A DNA stretch of 7,423 bases, from positions 1 to 7,423 of the forward strand of contig JAUWIQ010000088.1 in the NCBI GenBank assembly GCA_030605285.1, written 5' to 3'. Under the pieces are notes generated by a model, which saw only the letters and a program-made list of their open reading frames with translations, made no database searches and was not told where the DNA came from. This document shows positions 6,086 to 7,423 of this stretch, in pieces (position 1 is the stretch's first letter; the number at the start of each line of letters is the position of its first letter). A program made the translations under genes and the position numbers. The DNA comes from Planctomycetota bacterium. GTDB taxonomy: Bacteria > Planctomycetota > Planctomycetia > Pirellulales > UBA7805.

Positions 6086-6103
6086 CTCCTGTTTGAGGAG
6101 AGG
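6086..6103 (+). promoter_or_regulatory. Ribosome binding site held in a small hairpin
   Basis: AGGAG (6096-6100), eight bases before the ATG at 6109, is the likely Shine-Dalgarno sequence. It is perfectly complementary to CTCCT just upstream (6086-6090), with a five-base GTTTG loop. The hairpin would mask the site. A GAGAGG at 6098-6103 offers a partly free alternative. Translational control is possible, but the stem has only five pairs. Confidence 0.4.
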
Positions 6104-6108
6104 TTTTG

Positions 6109-7423
6109 ATGGCCACCGGAAAAGAAACGACCGCCTATCAGATCGGTTTGATCGTCTCTGTCGTTCTAGTACTCGTGCTGGGCATTACCACGTTCATGTT
6201 TTATAAGGCAGAAGAAGAAGCGTTGAAGTCGCGAAAGGTTGCACAGGAAGAAAAGCAAGAAGCGGAGGAAAAGACACGCGAGGTGCAAAGTGGGCTCGAC
6301 ACACTCAAGAATGTGGTCGGCAAAAAATCCGATCCTGCAGATCCGGTTGAAGATATTATGGGGGAGTTTGTGAGCCACCAGGATATGTTTGCGGAAACCT
6401 ATCCCAATAATAAAGCGGCGGATCCTCAGGCGGCGAACTATCCCGAAATGCTGATATTTCTGACGGATGCCAACAAAGAACTCCATAATCAGCTCGCAGA
6501 AAAAAATGTGCAGATGAAACAACTTGAAGCACAATTTAAGGGCGAACAAGATAAAAAGGATGCCGAAATTGTCAAACTGAGAGCAGACTTTGATGATCAA
6601 GCTAGACAAATCAGGGAGCATCACGAGGAGTTTCAGGTGGCCCGGAGTCAGCATGAAACAGAGAAAAATAAATTCAGTGCCAAGGTGGATCAAACATTAA
6701 AGGACAAAGCTAAAAGTGAAAAGAAACTAGAAAAAGATGTGTTAGCTTATGACCAAAAGCTTACAGAAAAAACAGAAATACTGGCCGGTGCAAAAAAGGA
6801 ATTACTGAAGTCTCGAGAAGTCAATCTGGAGTCCCCAGACGGAGAAATTCTCTGGATTAATCAGTCGGCTCGAACAGCCTATATCAATTTGGGCTATGGA
6901 GATGGCTTGCGGCAACAAACGAGCTTCAGCGTTTATGGCGATGATGTAACAAACGCATTTGATGCGAAGCCGAAAGGTACGATCGAAGTAATTCGCATAG
7001 ACAAGGAACACTTGGCTGTTGCGAAAATAACGAGCGACAACTTCAAGGATCCGCTTGTTAAAGGAGATCGCCTTATCTCAAGTATTTTTCATCGAGACCG
7101 CCCGGAGCGATTTGCGATTGCGGGCTTGGTGGATATTAATGGTGATGGTCGCAGCGATCTGGAGATGCTGTTAAATCTAATCGAACGCAATGGCGGCAAA
7201 ATCGATGTCTTTGTTGATGAAGAAGGTAGTCGAGGGCCACAACCGGATTCCAAGTTAACAGAACAAACGAAGTTCCTCGTTTTGGGTAAGGCTCCCGATG
7301 ACAAAAGTGAGCAGAAGTTCCGTAAGGCCTATAGCCAAATCAGGGATAGTGCCCAGGACTACGGAGTCAAATCGATGCCACTGACTGATTTACTCAACTA
7401 TATGGGGTATACGGGTCGAGAGC
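6109..7423 (+). CDS. Membrane-anchored coiled-coil protein with BRCT-like C-terminal domain (gene runs off the right edge)
   Basis: The 438 visible residues do not match a characterised protein. The order is a short N-terminus, one hydrophobic helix (about 12-31, IGLIVSVVLVLVLGITTFMF) with no cleavage site, a charged heptad-like stretch (33-70), a linker with NNKAADPQAANYPEM (100-114), a long Lys/Glu/Gln coiled coil (about 120-238), a beta-rich domain (about 240-328, GEILWINQSARTAYINLGYG...VKGDRL), and a C-terminal domain from about 335. That last part has a BRCT-like order: FAIAGLVD, helix LLNLIERNGGKI (354-365), TKFLVLGK (387-394), a second helix, and a GVKSMPLTDLLNYMGY end (419-434). DINGDGRSD (342-350) resembles an EF-hand or dockerin calcium loop. 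The helix anchors it in the inner membrane; the side facing the rest is not certain. It diverges from flhA, so a link to flagella is only positional. Similar proteins are, to my recollection, common in planctomycetes and sometimes loosely called Smc-like. Confidence 0.9.
   Translation, partial: MATGKETTAYQIGLIVSVVLVLVLGITTFMFYKAEEEALKSRKVAQEEKQEAEEKTREVQSGLDTLKNVVGKKSDPADPVEDIMGEFVSHQDMFAETYPNNKAADPQAANYPEMLIFLTDANKELHNQLAEKNVQMKQLEAQFKGEQDKKDAEIVKLRADFDDQARQIREHHEEFQVARSQHETEKNKFSAKVDQTLKDKAKSEKKLEKDVLAYDQKLTEKTEILAGAKKELLKSREVNLESPDGEILWINQSARTAYINLGYGDGLRQQTSFSVYGDDVTNAFDAKPKGTIEVIRIDKEHLAVAKITSDNFKDPLVKGDRLISSIFHRDRPERFAIAGLVDINGDGRSDLEMLLNLIERNGGKIDVFVDEEGSRGPQPDSKLTEQTKFLVLGKAPDDKSEQKFRKAYSQIRDSAQDYGVKSMPLTDLLNYMGYTGRE

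Larger units (their letters stand above)
5579..6108. other. Divergent intergenic region between flhA and the BRCT-like gene
   Basis: No gene is supported in these 530 bases; short frames on both strands are uncharacteristic in composition and overlap. The region holds an imperfect inverted-repeat cluster on the flhA side (5685-5745), a good plus-strand promoter candidate (5881-5909), a leader of about 190 bases, and a small hairpin over the ribosome site of the plus-strand gene (6086-6103). I found no convincing sigma-28 or sigma-54 promoter for flhA. Confidence 0.6.

Noticed and set aside
6166..6693. 175-codon minus-strand frame with Leu/Phe/Ile-rich hydrophobic product
   Set aside because: It is the antisense shadow of the Lys/Glu/Gln-rich coiled coil of the plus-strand gene; such repeats of charged codons read as hydrophobic on the other strand.

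Overview
The window most likely comes from a flagellated bacterium of the Planctomycetota. This is an inference from the style of the proteins, the roughly 50% GC content, the wide gene spacing and a membrane-anchored coiled-coil protein of a kind I associate with that phylum. No rRNA or marker gene is present to prove it.

Four genes lie on the minus strand. Read in their direction of transcription they are flhA (export-gate protein of the flagellar type III secretion system), fliA (sigma-28 of flagellar late genes), flgM (the anti-sigma factor that holds FliA inactive) and the N-terminal part of a Fur-family metalloregulator that runs off the left edge. FliA and FlgM form the hook-completion checkpoint: FlgM binds FliA until a finished hook-basal body exports FlgM. 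FlhA is the main membrane component of the exporter, so its presence beside the two regulators makes functional sense. The genes are not tightly packed: about 540 bp separate flhA from fliA, and about 1.67 kb separate fliA from flgM. No flhF or flhG, the genes often found between flhA and fliA, lies in the gap.

The fliA-flgM gap contains one credible small plus-strand gene (67 aa, GTG start, very strong Shine-Dalgarno tract, perfect -10 box). It is convergent with fliA. The gap also carries several repeats: a 14-bp tandem duplication, a 6-bp-stem hairpin followed by two 15-bp direct repeats, and a threefold 23-bp tandem repeat just beyond the fliA stop. The rest of that gap has no supportable gene.

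On the right, divergent from flhA and beyond a 530-bp intergenic region, a plus-strand gene runs off the window edge. Its 438 visible residues are a short cytoplasmic N-terminus, one membrane helix, a long charged coiled coil, a beta-rich domain and a BRCT-like C-terminal domain containing an EF-hand-like DxNxDG loop. This is the least conventional protein in the window and the best candidate for something undescribed. I saw no CRISPR array, tRNA, rRNA or intact mobile element.
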